Origin: Pardosa pseudoannulata
Lineage: Eukaryota > Arthropoda > Arachnida > Araneae > Lycosidae
Length of the DNA: 64,000 nucleotides
Assembly: GCA_032207245.1 (NCBI GenBank)
Contig: CM063500.1
Span: 34,706,090 to 34,770,089 of the forward strand
Direction of reading: 5' to 3'
Positions 49,301 through 63,594 of this stretch are shown here, one piece after another. Numbering within the stretch: the first letter of the stretch is position 1; every line of letters starts with the position of its first letter. Position numbers and translations under genes: made by a program. Under the pieces are notes generated by a model, which did no database searches, had not been told where the DNA came from, and was given only the letters and a program-made list of their open reading frames with translations.

Positions 49301-52300
49301 ATTAAGACAAATTAATACAGATTATTTGAAAATAATTTCAACATGAACAATATATATATGACGAGTTTTGACGTATCAAGGAAATCAATTACTTCTTTTA
49401 ATTACGTTTTATCTACAGCGGGAGAAATCTAATCAATAATTTTTATAATAGTTAGTCCGATAAGCTGAATAATGCATTCAAGTATCTCCCAGAGATAAGG
49501 TTTTATTGGAAATTTTTAAAGATGTGTAAAAGAAGTGTAAAAGTATAAGTGTATATTGAAAAAAAATATTTTAAATATATCGTAATTCTAGACATATTAA
49601 AAATTCTAACAGAATTTTCTCTCTATGTAATAGTTTGAGAAGTACATATAACAAAAAAGATCGATTTTTACCTAACACTGACAACAATGTGAGAAATAGA
49701 GTAATAAAGTAGATAACTAATTTCGAGTCAATAGCTTGCCTAGCTCTAATAATTCCTATTTGATCAAGTAATTATAAATATATAGAATAACTAATGCAGA
49801 TTATTTGAAAATAATTTCAACATGGACAATATATCTAAGCGGGTTTTGACCTATCAGGGGAACCAACTACTGCTTCTAATTACATTTTAACTACAACGGG
49901 AGAAATTTAACCATTAATTCGTATAATAGTTATGGGGAAATGCTGAATAATTCATTAAAATATGTCAAAGAGATTACATTTATTAGAAGAAAAGGAAAAA
50001 ATTATAAGTGTATATTGTAATCTTAAAATATTTTATATACATCGTAATTCTATACATATTGAAAATTCTAAGAAAATTTTTCTGAAAGCATTAAGTTCGG
50101 AAGTACTTACTACAAAAAGGATCGATTTTTATCGAACACTGAAAACACGAGAAAAAAAAAAACTAGTTAACTAATTTCAAGTCAATAGCTTGTCTAGATA
50201 TAATAATTTCTATTTGACCAAGTAATTATAGATGTATAGACAAATTAATACAGATTATTTGAAAATAATTTCAACATGAACAATATATATATGACGAGTT
50301 TTGACTATCAAGGAAATCAATTACTTCTTTTAATTACGTTTTATCTACAGCTGGAGAAATCTAATCAATAATTTGTATAATATTTAGTCGGAGAGGCTGA
50401 ATAATGCATTCAAGTATGTCCTAGAGATAAGATTTCATTGGAAAGTTATAAATATAAGTGTAAAAGTATAAGTGTACATTGTAAAAAAATATTTTAAACA
50501 TATCGTAATTCTAGACATATTAAAAATTCTAACAGAATTTTCTCTCTATGTAATAATTTTAGAAAATACCTATAACAAAAAAGATCGATTTTTACCTAAC
50601 AGTGACAACAATGTGAGAAATAGAGGAGGAGGTAACTAATTTCGAGTCAATAGCTTATTTAGCTCTAGTAATTTCTATTTGATCAAGTAATTATAAATAT
50701 ATAGAATAACTAATGCAGGTTATTTGAAAATAATTTCAACATGAGCAATATATCTATGGCGGGTTTTGACTTATCAAGGGAACCAATTACCGCTTCTAAT
50801 TACATTTTAACTACAACGGAAGAAATCTAACCATTAATTCGTATAATAGTTAGGCGGAAAAGCTGAATAATTCATTAAAATATGTCCCGGAGATTACTTT
50901 TATTAGAAAAAAAAGGGAAAATTTATCAGTGTACACTGCAATCTTAAAATATTTTATATGTATCGTAATTCTAGACATATTGAAAATTCTAAGAGAATAT
51001 TTCTGAAAGCATTAAATTCAGAAGTACCTACTACAAAAAAGTTTGAGTTTTATCTACCATTGAAAACATGAGAAAAAAAAAACTAGTTACTAATTTCGAG
51101 TATATAGCTTGTCTACATTTAATAATTTCTAATTGATTAAGTCATTACAAATATATAGATTAACTAATACAGTATATTTGAAAATAATTTCAACATGAAC
51201 GATATATCAATGACGAAATTTGAACTATCAGAGGAATTAATTACTGCTTCTAATTACATTTTATCTACACGGGAGAAATCTAAAGAATAATTCGTATAAT
51301 AGTTGGTCAGATAGGCTGAATAATTAATTCAAGTATGTCGAGAGGTAAGGTTTTATTGGAATTTTTTTAAAAGAATAGGGCAAAAGTGTAAATTGTATAC
51401 TGTGATCTTGAAATATTTTAAATACATCGCAGTTCTATATATATTGAAAATTATAACAGAATTTTCTCTTTAATAATTAAGTTTAGAAGTACTTACTCCA
51501 AAAAGATGGATTTTTATGTAACACTGACATCAATGTGAGAAAAAGGGAACTTGGTAACTTAATTCCAGTCAATAGATTTTCTAACTTTAATAATTTCTAT
51601 TTGACTTAGCAATTATAAATATATAAACTAATTATTACAGCTTATTTGAAAACAATTTCAATTCGAACAATATATCTATGAAGAGTATTGACCCAACAAG
51701 GGAATCAATTACCGCTTCTAATTAAATTTTAACTACAGAGGGAGAAATATAATCAATATTTCGTATAATAGTAAGTCGGATAGGCTGAATAATTTCTTCA
51801 AGTACAAAACAGAGATAAGGTTTTATTGGAAATTATTAAAAGAAAAAGGAAGTGTATATTGTAACCAAAAAATATTTTAAATATATCGTAATTCTAGAAT
51901 ATTGAAAATTCTAACAGAATTTTCTCTCTAAGCTAAAAATTCAGAAGTACCTATTACAAAAAAGATCGATTTTTATCTAAAACTGACAACAATGTGAGAA
52001 ATAGAATACTAGGTAACTAATTTCGAGTCAATAGTTTGTATAGGTTTAATAATTTCTATTTGACCAAGTAATTATAAATTGATAGACTAATTAATACAGC
52101 TTATTTGAAAACAATTTCACCACGAGGAATATATCTATGACGAGTTTTGACCTATCAAGGGAATCAATTACTGTTTCTAATTACATTTTAAGTACAGCGG
52201 GAGAAATCTAATCAATAATTTGTATAATAGTTAGTCGGATAGGCTGAAAACTCCTTCAAGTATGTCCCAGAAGTAAGGTTCTATTGGAAATTTTTAAAAG

Positions 52301-55300
52301 AAAAGAGCAAAATTGTAAGTGTATATTGTAATCTTTTAATATTTTAAATACATCGTAGTTCTATATATAATAAAAATTCTAAGATAATTTTCTCTCTAAT
52401 CACTAAATTCAGAAGTACCTAGTACAAAAAAGATGGATTTTTAATAATACTCCCAACAGTGAGAAAAAGGGAACTAATTTCCAATCAATACCTTTTCTTT
52501 ATTTAATAATTTCTATTTGACTAATTATAAATATATAGACTATCAATACAGTTTTTTGAAAACAATTTCAACATGAACAATATATCTATCACGAGTTTTG
52601 ACCTAGCAAGGAAATCAATTATCTCTTCTAATTACTTTTTATCTATAGTGAGAGAAATCTAATCAATAATTCGTCTAATGGTTAGGCGGGAATGCTGAAT
52701 AACTCATTCATATATGTAGCAGGGATAAAGTTTTATTTGAAGTTTTTAAAAGAATAGGGCTGAAGTATAAGTGTATATTGCAAACATAAAACATTTTAAA
52801 TACATCGTAATTATATATATATTGAAAATTCTAACAGAATTTTCTCTCTAATCATTAAATTCAGAAGTAACTACAATTAAAATTATCAATTTTTATCTAA
52901 CACTAAAAATAATAGAAAAAGGGAACTTTATAACTATCTTCTAATCAATAACTTTTCTAACTTTAATAATTTCTATTTTATCGAATAATTATGAATATAT
53001 AGACTAATTAATACAGCTTATTTGAAAATAATTTCAACACGAACAATATATCCATGATGAGTTTTGACCTGTCAAGGGAATCGATTACCACTTTTTAATA
53101 AATTTTCACTACAGAGGGAGAAATCAAATCAATAATTCGTATAATAGTTAGTCGGATATAATGAATAATTTCCTCAAGTACAAAACAGAGATAAGGAAAT
53201 TATTAAAAGAAAAAGGAAGTGTATATTGCAACCAAAAAATATTTTAAATATATCGTAATTCTAGAATATTGGAAATTTTAACAGAATTTTCTCTCTAAGC
53301 TAAAATTTCAGAAGTATCTACTACAAAAAGATCGATTTTTATCTAACACTGACAACAATGTGAGAAATAGAATACTAGGTAACTAATTTCGAGTCAATAG
53401 CTTGTCTAGCTTTAATAATTTCTATTTGACCAAGTAATTATAAATATATAGACCAACTAATACAGATTATTTGAAAATAATTTCAACATGAATAATGTAT
53501 CTATGACTAGTTTTGACCTATCAAGGGAATCAATTACCGCTTTTAATTACATTTTATCTACACCGGGAGAAATCTAATCATTAATTTGTCTAATTGTTAG
53601 GCTGAAGTGCTAAATAATTCATTCAAGTATGTTCCAGAGATTACATTTTATTTGAACTTCTTAGAACTAAAGTTCAAACGTATAAGTGTATAATGTAACA
53701 AAAAATATTTTAAATATATCGTAGTGCTATATATAATAAAAATTCTAACAGTATTTTCTCTCTAATCATTAAATTCAGAAGTAACTACTACAAAAAAGAT
53801 CGATTTTTACTTACACTGACAATAGCGAGAAAACGGTAACTTGGTAACTAATTTCCAGTCAATAGCTTTTCTAGCTTTAATAATTTCTATTTGACCAAGT
53901 AATTATAAATTTATAGACTAATTAATACAGCTTATTTGAAAACAATTTCAAAACGAGGAATATATCTATGACGAGTTTTGACCTATCAAGGGAATCAATT
54001 ACTGTTTCTAATTACATTTTATCTACAGCGGGAGAAATCTAATCATTACTTCGTCTAATTGTTAGGCGGAAATGCTGAATAATTCATTCAAGTATGTCCC
54101 AGAGATAAGGTTTAATCGGATATTTTTAAAAGAAAAGAGCAAAAGTATATGTGTATATTGTAATCTAAAAATATTTTAAATACACTGTAGTTGTATATAT
54201 AATGAAAATTCTAACAGAACTTTCTCTCTAATCATTAAATACAGAAGTACCTACTACAAAAAAGATCGATTTTTATCTAACACTGAAAACATAAGAAAAA
54301 AATCTAGGTAACTAATTTGGAGGCAATAGCCTGTCTAGATTTAATAATTTTTATTTGACCAAGTAATTATAAATATGTAGACTAACTAATACACATTATT
54401 TGCAAATAGTTTAAATATAAACAATATACCTATAACGATTTTTGACCTATCAGGGGAATTAATTACCTCTTCTAATTACATTTTATCTAGAGCGGGAGAA
54501 ATCTAATCATTAATTCGTATAATAGTTAGGAGGAAAGGCTGAATAATTCATTCAAGTATGCCCCAGAGATTTATATTATTAGTATTTTTTAGAAGAAGTG
54601 GGCAAAAGTGTAAGTATATATTGTAAAAAATTTTTTTAATTTATCGTAATTCTAGAATATTGAAAATTCTAAGAGAAGTTTCTCTCTTAGCATTAAATTC
54701 AGATGTACTTACTACAAAAAGATCAATTTTTATTTAACACTGACAACAATGTGAGAAATAGAGAAGTAAGTAACTAATTTCCAGTCAATAGCTTGCCTAG
54801 ATTTAATAATTTCTATTTGACTAAGTAATTAAAATATGTAGACTATTTAATACAGCTTATTTGAAAAAAATTTCAACATGAACAATATAGGAAGAGTTTT
54901 GACCTATCAAGGTAATCAATTATCGCTTTTAATTATATTTTATGTACAGCGGGAGATATTTATTCATTAATTCGTATAATAGTTAGTCGGATAGGGTGAA
55001 TAATTAATTTAAGTATGCCCCACAGAGTATGTTTATTGGAATTTTTTAGAAGATAAGGGCAAAAGTGTAAGTGTATGTTGTAACAAAAAATATTTTAAAT
55101 ACATCATAATTTTATATATATTGAAAATTCTAACAGAATTTTCTCTATAATCATTAATTTCAGAAGTATTTATTACACAAAAAGATCGGTTTTTACTAAC
55201 ACTGACAACAATGTCAAAAAGGCAATTTCCTGTCAATAGATTTCCTAAGTTTATTAATTTCTATTTGACCAAGTAATTATAAATATATAAACTAATTAAT

Positions 55301-56560
55301 ACAGCTTATTTGTTAACCTTCCGAGTTTAACACATCGAGGAAAAGAAGTCTCCAAAAAATACGCTAAAGTTTCATTGTGTCAGTCACCAAAGCGTTCTAT
55401 GATTTTTTACTTCACCCTTTGTCGACTAGATTGGAATACGGGAAACCCACCCTCGTAACTGTCCCTTTACTTCCGGTTATAAATAGATATATAAATAGAC
55501 ATTATAGATTGTTAATTTTTAATACACATAAATCTAGTCAAATCTCGAAGATCATCCCATAAGAAATAGTGGGTTCTAAAAGTACAAATAAAAATATTCT
55601 TTAAAAGAATGATTTCTATCTTTTTTACGAAAGTTATCCAAGCTATTTTATATCATTAAAACATCTGTTACCGCAAACGAAATACTTCGAAATAGAGATT
55701 ACAAACATGAAAAGCTATCAGTCTTTGTGCCTCAGAGTAAACTAAACAATCGACCTGATTGTCAAAAAACATACACTAATGTAATTACATATGTAACGTT
55801 TTATAAAATTGTACGTGACAATTTGAAAACAATTTCAATTGTACGTGCGAACTTATTTAATAATATGAGCATGAAGACTATATCTATAACAAGTTTTGGT
55901 CTATCAATTACTGCTTCTAATTACATTTTATCTACAGCTGGGGAAATCTAATCATTACTTCTTCAAATTGTTAGGCGGAAATGCTGTATAATTTATTCAA
56001 GTATGTCCCAGCGATAAGGTTTAATTGGAAATTTTTAAAATAAAAGGGCAAATGTGTAAGTGTATATTGTAATTTTAAAATATTTAAATACATCGTAGTT
56101 CTATATATATTGAAAATTCTAACAGAATTTTTTCTCTAAGCATTAAATTTAGAAGTACCTAGAGCTAAAAAGATCGATTTTTATCTAACACTGAAAATAT
56201 AAAAAAAAGATAACCTGATAACTGATTTCTAATCAATAACCTTCCTAGCTTTAATAATTTCTATTTGACCTAGAAATTATAAATATATAGTCTAATTAAT
56301 ACAGCTCATTTGATAACAATTTCAACATGAAGACCATATCTGTGACGAATTTTGGCCTATCAAGGGAATCAACTATGGCTTCTAATTACATTTTATCTAC
56401 AGCGGGAGAAATGTAAGCATTAATTCGTCTAAATGTTATCTTGAAAGTCTGAATATTTCATAGAAGTATGTCCCAACGATCAAGTTTTATTGAAAATTTT
56501 CAGAAGAAAAGGGCAAATGTATAAGTTTACGTTGTAATCTTAAAATATTTGAAATACATC
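46371..56560. repeat. 480-bp satellite, block 3 (diverged subfamily)
   Basis: Units of roughly 460-480 bp carry GACCAAGTAATTATAAATAT, CAACATGAACAATATATCTA, GACCTATCAAGGGAATCAAT, TAGTTAGGCGGAAATGCTGA and ACTACAAAAAAGATCGATTT instead of the block 2 variants. One short unit of about 160 bp lies near 46380-46540. Units are more variable than in block 2. A unit near 56560-56800 returns to block 2-like features, so the border is a hybrid. The frames at 49962-50174, 55033-55236 and 55727-55951 are chance. Confidence 0.88.
55312..55824. other. Unclassified insertion of about 513 bp in the satellite
   Basis: Satellite sequence breaks after ACAGCTTATTTG (ending about 55312) and resumes at GAAAACAATTTCAA (about 55824). 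The inserted DNA contains TTATAAATAGATATATAAAT near 55477 and a 61-codon frame at 55377-55562 without recognised content. TTAACC stands at the left edge but no matching right TTAA end was found. The class is unknown. Confidence 0.6.
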
Positions 56561-59500
56561 GTAATTCTAGACATACTGAAAATTCTAACTGGATTTTCCC
56601 TTTAAGAATATCTTTAGAAGTATAATAAGTCGAAAACTATTGATTTTTCTCTAACATTTCCAACAGCATAGGTGAGAAAAAGGGCACTTGGTAACTACTT
56701 CTAAGTCGATAAGTTTTCAAGCTTCAACAGTTTCTACTTGACTAAGTAATTCTAAAATATGTACTAATTCATATATATTCAAAAATAATTTGAAGGAGAC
56801 AAATTACTCTGTCATGAATTTTAACCTGTCGAGACAGTCCATTTGTTCTTCTAATTAAATTGTATGTACTGCAATAGAAATATAATCATTATATTACCTG
56901 TTTAATAATTGTAATGAAATGATAAATATTTAAATCGAATATTTCCCCGAGATTAAATTTTATTTGAAATTTTCAGAAGAAAAAGTTATTTTTACTCTTT
57001 ATAAGTGTACTTTTTATAACTGTATATGTCCCATGTACGAGAAAAATATTTTAAATACATCATTATTTTAAAAATAGTGAACTTTCCAATCGATTTTTCC
57101 GTTTCATTATTAAATTTTGACGCTTTACAAGAAAGGATTGATCTTTGTCTAACAATTCCATAGAAAAGGTGAGAAAAAGGAGACTTAGTAATTAATTCGA
57201 GTCAGTAGCTTTTCAAGCTTCACTAATTTCTACTTGATCAAGAAATTTTAGAATCTAGACTAATTTATACAGCTAATTTGAAAATATTTTCAACACGAAC
57301 AATATCTCTGTGATGAGTTTTATCTCTACAGGCCAACCCTATTTTGTTTCTAATTAAATTTTACCTACTGCAATAGAAATTCAATCAATAAATTATTTAT
57401 TTAAGAATCGCAATCAAATGCTAAATATTTAAACCAAGTATTTTCTCGGGATTAAATTTCATTAGAATTCTTCGGAAGAAATTAGGCAAAAGTGTAAGCG
57501 TAAGTGTCTCATTTACACGAAAAATATTTTAAATACATCTTTATTATAAAAGTAGTGAACATTTCAATCAAATTTCCCCTTTAATTAATAAATTTGACTC
57601 TTTACAAGAAATGATTGATCTTTGTCTAACACTTCCACACAAAAGGTGAGAAAAAGGAGACTTAGTAATTAATTCAAGTCAGTAGCTTTTCAAGCTTCAC
57701 TTATTTCTACTTGATCATGAAATTTAAAAAAAATAGACTATTTAATACAGCTTATTTGAAAATAATTTCAAATCGAACAATATCTCTGTTATGAATTTTA
57801 CCAGTTGAGGCAATCCATTTATACTTCGAATTAAATTTAACTGATGCAATAGAAATATAATCATTAAATTATTTGTTTAAGACCTGTAACCAAATGCTAA
57901 ATATTCAAACCGACTATATCCCGAAGATTAAATTTTATTGGAATTCTTCGGAAGAAAGGAGGCAAAAATATAAGCATAAGTGTCCCATGTACAGAAAAAA
58001 TATTTTAAATATATCATTATTATAAAAGGAGTGAACATTCTGATCCATTTTTCTCTTTAATTATTAAATTTTGACACTTAACCAGAAATGATTGATCTTT
58101 ACTGATAAAATACTGCCATAGTTAAAATGAAAAAAAGAACACTTAGTAATTAATTTCGAGTCAGTAGCTTTTCAAACTTCCCTAATTTCTACTTGATCAA
58201 GAAATTTTAAAATATAGACTAATTAATGCATCTTATTTGAAACAAATTTCAACCCGAAGAATATCTCTGTGATGAGTTTTACCTGTGGAAGGAATCCATT
58301 TCTGCTGCTAACTAAATTTTACCTACTTCATTAGAAATATAATCATTAAACTATTTGTTTAAGAATTGTAATCAAATGCTAAATATTTAAACCGAGTGTT
58401 TCCCAAGGGATTAAATTTTATTGGAATTCTTAGGAAGAAAGGGGCAAAATTATAAGTTGAAATGTCCCATGCACTTTAAAAATATTTTAAGTAATCTTTA
58501 TCATAAAAGTAGTGAATATTCCTATCAATTTTTTTCTTTTAATTATTAAATTCAGAAGCATTACAAGAAATGATCAATTTTTGTAACTTTTCCAAAAGAA
58601 CACTTGGTAATTAATTTCTCGTCTATAGTCTAGTTCTATAGTCTTAGTCTATATATATATCTTCTAGTCTAGTTTTATAGTCTATAGATTTTGAAGCTTC
58701 AATCATTTGGCCTTGACCAAAGAATTCTAAAATATAGACAAATTAATACAGATAATTCGAAAATAATTTCATTATAAATATCTAGTGTGTACTGAATTTG
58801 GCGCTATTAATTAAATTTTATCTTCTGCGGGAAAAGTATAATCAGTAATTAATTTGTAAAATAATTGTGATCAAATTCTAAATAATTAAATTGAGCATTG
58901 CTTCAAAATGAAATTTTATTAGAATTCGTTTGAAGAAAAGGATAAAAGTATAAGTGTAAGCGTAGCATGTACTCTTAAAATATTTTAAATACATCTTAAA
59001 TCTAGAAATATTAAAATTTCTAATTTTAACCTTATCGAGGCAATCCATTTACATTTATAATGAAATTTTATCTAATGCAATAGAAAAATATTCATTAAAA
59101 TATTTTTTTGATAATTGTAATCAAATGCTAAATATTTAAATCGAGTATTTTCTTGAGATTAAATGTTATTGAAATGCTGTGGAATAAAAGTTTAAAAGTA
59201 TTAGTGTAAGTGCGCATGTACGCAAACAAATATTTTAAATATATCATCATTATAAAAATAGTAAACATTTCAATAGAATTTTCCCTTTAATTATAAAAAT
59301 TTTGACGCTTAACAAGAAATGATGGATCTTTGTCTAACACTTCCATAGCAAAGGTGAGAAAAAGTACACTCAGTAATTAATTTCGAGTCAGTAGCTTTTG
59401 AAGCTTCACTAATTTTTACTTGATCAAGAAATTGTAAAATATAGACTAGTTAATACACCTTATTTGAAAATAATTTCAAAACGAACAATACCTCTGTGAT

Positions 59501-60240
59501 GAATTTTACCTATTGAGGCAATAAATTTATGCTTCTAATTAAATTTTACCTATTGCAATAGAAGTATAATCATTAAATTATTTGTATATCACTTGTAATC
59601 AAATGCTAAATATTTCATCTGACTATTTTCCCAAGATATAATTTTATTGGAATTCGAAGGAGGCAATAGTATAAGTGTTACAATCAAATGCTAAATATTT
59701 AAACCAAGTATTTTCTCGGGATTAAATTTTATTAGAATTCTTCGGAAGAAAGGAGGCAAAAGTGTAAGCGTAAGTGTCAAATTTACACAAAAAATATTTT
59801 AAATACATCTTTATTATAAAAGTAGTGAACATTCCTATCGAATTTTCCCTTTAATTATTAAAATCAGAAGCATTACAAGAAATGATCAATTTTTATAACA
59901 ATTTCATAAGTTGAGAAAAAGGACACTTTGTAATTAATTTCGAGTCTATAAATTTTGAATCTTCAATCATTTCTACTTGACCAAAGATTTCTAAAATATA
60001 GACAAATTAATGCAGCTTATTCGAAAACAATTTCAACATTAACACTATCTCTATGATGAGTTTTGACCTGTCGAGGCAATCAATTAACGCTGCTAATTAA
60101 ATTTTATCTGCTGCGGGAGAAATCTAATCATTAATTAATTCGTCAAATAATTGTGATCAAATGCTAAATAATTAAATCGAGTATTTCTCCGAGATTAAGT
60201 TTTATTGAATTTCTCCCGAAGAAAAGATCAAAACTATATG
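56561..60240. repeat. 480-bp satellite, block 4
   Basis: Units carry CTACTTGATCAAGAAATTTT, CTGTGATGAGTTTTACCTGT, TATTATAAAAGTAGTGAACA and TTCTTCGGAAGAAA, which distinguish them from blocks 2 and 3. A small TAGTCTATA-rich stretch lies at 58620-58690. The array ends at about 60240 in the middle of a unit after GATCAAAACTATATG. Confidence 0.88.
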
Positions 60241-61179
60241 AGGAATTTTTCAATAATTTTACTCGATAAAAATTAATCGATTCTCGAGACATGAAAGAAG
60301 AAAATTTTTAATTAGTTTTATAATTTTCTTTTACAGTAGTATTAATGTATTAGTAATATCTATGAGTATTATTTTGTGTATCATATAATTAATATATTTT
60401 TGTTCATTTAACAATAGTTAATATTAGCTGGAATTTACGATTTTACGTAGAGAATAAGGGGAATGTGATTTTTATATAATATAAGGACTATGTTTTGTAA
60501 GGATGAAATTTTTATCCAGTGAAAAACCTTTATTAAATAAAATATTTAACCTTTGTAAACATAGTAATATTTTAAATGTTATACAATTTCTATGCTTAGT
60601 ATGTTTCAAATGTGATACACATTATACATAGTTTATGATTTAATATATTTAAATGAAATTATAGAAAATTTTAGTTATGTGGGTGCATTAAGTGTAAACT
60701 ACTTAATGTAAATGCAGGATTTGTTTAGTTTCTTTTTAATACGTATGGAAACAACTTAATTTTAAGTGGGTGACTTTAATGATGTATTCTTTTTTTTATT
60801 AGCATCAACACAGATTTTGTAAATTTGTTTACAGAGATAAAGATTTTGAGATAGCTTTTCAGGGTTTTGGAATTTTTGAGAAAACATGAGATGTGACTTA
60901 AATTTAATACTAGTTGTGTGTACCTTTGGGTATGCTTTTCTTTGCCCTTTACCAGTCAAATGCAAACTTTGACACTTCTTTACTTATTTATTCATATGTC
61001 ACTTACTTTACGTGTAGAAATATTAAAAACATCTTTTCGTTTTTTTAATAATCTGAAAAAAAAGAATTTCTCTTCGGTAAATGCAAAAGAGTAGTCTTCT
61101 ATCAATTGTTTTTTTTAACAGCGGCATTTTAAAACAAAATATTTTTAATGCTATAGATGATATAAGCCTTATTCCAGTT
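60241..61179. other. Unique sequence, left part repeated at the window end; no gene supported
   Basis: 60241 to about 60646 is found again, nearly unchanged, at 63595-64000. A 67-codon minus-strand frame (60762-60965) reads as hydrophilic protein-like sequence (GKGQRKAYPKVHTTS, KICVDANKKKNTS). It lacks an ATG and has no recognised family. Nothing else is seen. Confidence 0.45.
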
Positions 61180-61965
61180 ACACGCCTGTAAAGATTTATT
61201 TTAACTTTTAAAAGTACCCTATGAGAAAGGTAAAATATAGTTTGTTTTTTGGCTGATAATTATCTGGTACACTCTTAATAATTTATCTTCATACTCCTCT
61301 AAAGTCTCCCGATACTGTGAATGCAGTTAGAATCCCATTGAATTCATTTAGTCAAACCGTATGGTTATGTATAAAAAACAAACACACAAACGAACGAAAT
61401 TCCTAATTTTCAAAGATATATAACTTAAACGATAGATATTTATTAGTCCGTGAGATAGACTCCTAGACTTCTATGAAAATAATTTGTTGTTAATACCAGT
61501 GATAAAATCTACAAAAAATAATCGATGATTAAATTTAAAATTATCACTTAATCTATTATTTAAGTCAAATATAAAAGAATTATTTATGTAATATATAAGC
61601 TCAGTGATAAAACGTATGAAAATAATGCAGACGATATTTAAATAATTTCAAATAAGAAATGATTAAATGAGATGGTTAAAGGAATGATGTTATAATGCAA
61701 GGAAAAAATATTTTTACCTACTTCTTATATGATAAGTTGATTAATTGCTCTTAACCGGGAAAAAAAGGGCTTGAAATAACGGCATTAAACGCCTGAAAAG
61801 AGGGGAAGGGGTAGATTTCGAACGTTTTAAAGACTTCCTTTGAAATTTGCTAACCCTAACTCATCAAGAATCCAACATGGATGCTCCTATCCATTCCAGG
61901 TCAACCGCTTCATAAATTCTAGGACAGATGGACAGATAACTTTGCTATTATTACATAGGAGATTT
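61180..61965 (-). mobile_element. Interspersed repeat, copy 2 (unclassified), inverted
   Basis: Its reverse complement aligns in order with 26985-27865, as described there. It lacks the 382-bp insertion of that copy but contains an extra stretch at about 61285-61550. That stretch includes GGTTTGACTAAATGAATTC-like sequence on the minus strand. At 61966 it meets satellite sequence directly. Confidence 0.72.
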
Positions 61966-63594
61966 TATCTACTGCTATAGATATATAATCATTAAATTAT
62001 TTGTTTAATAATTTTAATCAAATGTGAAATATTTAAAACGAGTATTTGATTGAGATTAAATTTTATTGAAATTCTTTGGAATAAAAGATCAAAAGTATAA
62101 TTGCAAGTGCTCATGTACTCAAAAAATATTTTAAATATTATAAAAATAGTGAACACTCCAATTGAATTTTCCCTCTAATTATTAAATTCTGACGCATTAC
62201 AAGAAATGATCGATTTTTGTCTAACACTTCCATAGCAAAAGTGAGAAAAAGGACACTTAATAATTAATTTTGAGTCTATAGGTTTTGAAGCTTTCTACTT
62301 GACCAAGGAATTCTAAAACATAGACAAATTAATGCAGCTTATTCGAAAATAATTTCAACATTAACACTATCTCTGTGATGAGTTTTGACCTATCGAGGCA
62401 ATCCACTTACATTTATAATGAAATTTTATCTACTGCCATAGAAAAATATTCATTAAATTATTTGTTTGATAATTCTAATCAAATGCTAAATATTTAAATC
62501 GAGTATTTCGTTGAGAATAAATTTTATTGAAATTCTTTGGAAGAAAAGTTCAAAAGTATAAGTGCAAGTACGCATGTGCGCAAACAAATATTTTAAATAT
62601 ATCATCATTATAAAAATATTAAACATTTCAATAGAATTTTCCCTTTAATTATAAAAATTTTGACGCTTAACAAGAAATGATGGATCTTTGTCTAACACTT
62701 CCATAGCAAAGGTGAGAAAAAGTACACTCAGTAATTAATTTCGAGTTAGTAGCTTTTGAAGCTTCACTAATTTTTACTTGATCAAGAAATTGTAAAATAT
62801 AGACTAGTTAATACACCTTATTTGAAAATAATTTCAAAACGAACAATACCTCTGTGATGAATTTTACCTATTGAGGCAATAAATTTATGCTTCTAATTAA
62901 ATTTTACCTATTGCAATAGAAGTATAATCATTAAATTATTTGTATAACACTTGTAATCAAATGCTAAATATTTCATCTGACTATTTTCCCAAGATATAAT
63001 TTTATTGGAATTCGAAGGAGGCAATAGTATAAGTGTTACAATCAAATGCTAAATATTTAAACCGAGTATTTCCTCGGGATTAAATTTTATTAGAATTCTT
63101 CGGAAGAGAGGGGCAAAAGTGTAAGCGTAAGTGTCCCATGTACATGAAATATATTTTAAATACATCTTTATTATAAAAGTAGTGAACATTCCTATCGAAT
63201 TTTCCCTTTAATTATTAAAATCAGAAGCATTACAAGAAATGATCAATTTTTATAACAATTTCATAAGTTGAGAAAAAGGACACTTTGTAATTAATTTCGA
63301 GTCTATAAATTTTGAATCTTCAATCATTTCTACTTGACCAAAGATTTCTAAAATATAGACAAATTAATGCAGCTTATTCGAAAACAATTTCAACATTAAC
63401 ACTATCTCTATGATGAGTTTTGACCTGTCGAGGCAATCAATTAACGCTGCTAATTAAATTTTATCTGCTGCGGGAGAAATCTAATCATTAATTAATTCGT
63501 CAAATAATTGTGATCAAATGCTAAATAATTAAATCGAGTATTTCTCCGAGATTAAGTTTTATTGAATTTCTCCCGAAGAAAAGATCAAAACTAT
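61966..63594. repeat. 480-bp satellite, block 5 (resumption of block 4 type)
   Basis: Sequence from GATTTTATCTACTGCTATAG onward is again block 4-type satellite. From about 62390 it is the second copy of 59030-60240, with only scattered differences. It ends at the same internal point (GATCAAAACTATATG) as block 4. Confidence 0.88.

Noticed and set aside
60762..60965. Hydrophilic 67-codon minus-strand frame
   Set aside because: No ATG (it begins TTG), no recognised family and no splice or promoter context. It is kept only as a note in the spacer entry.
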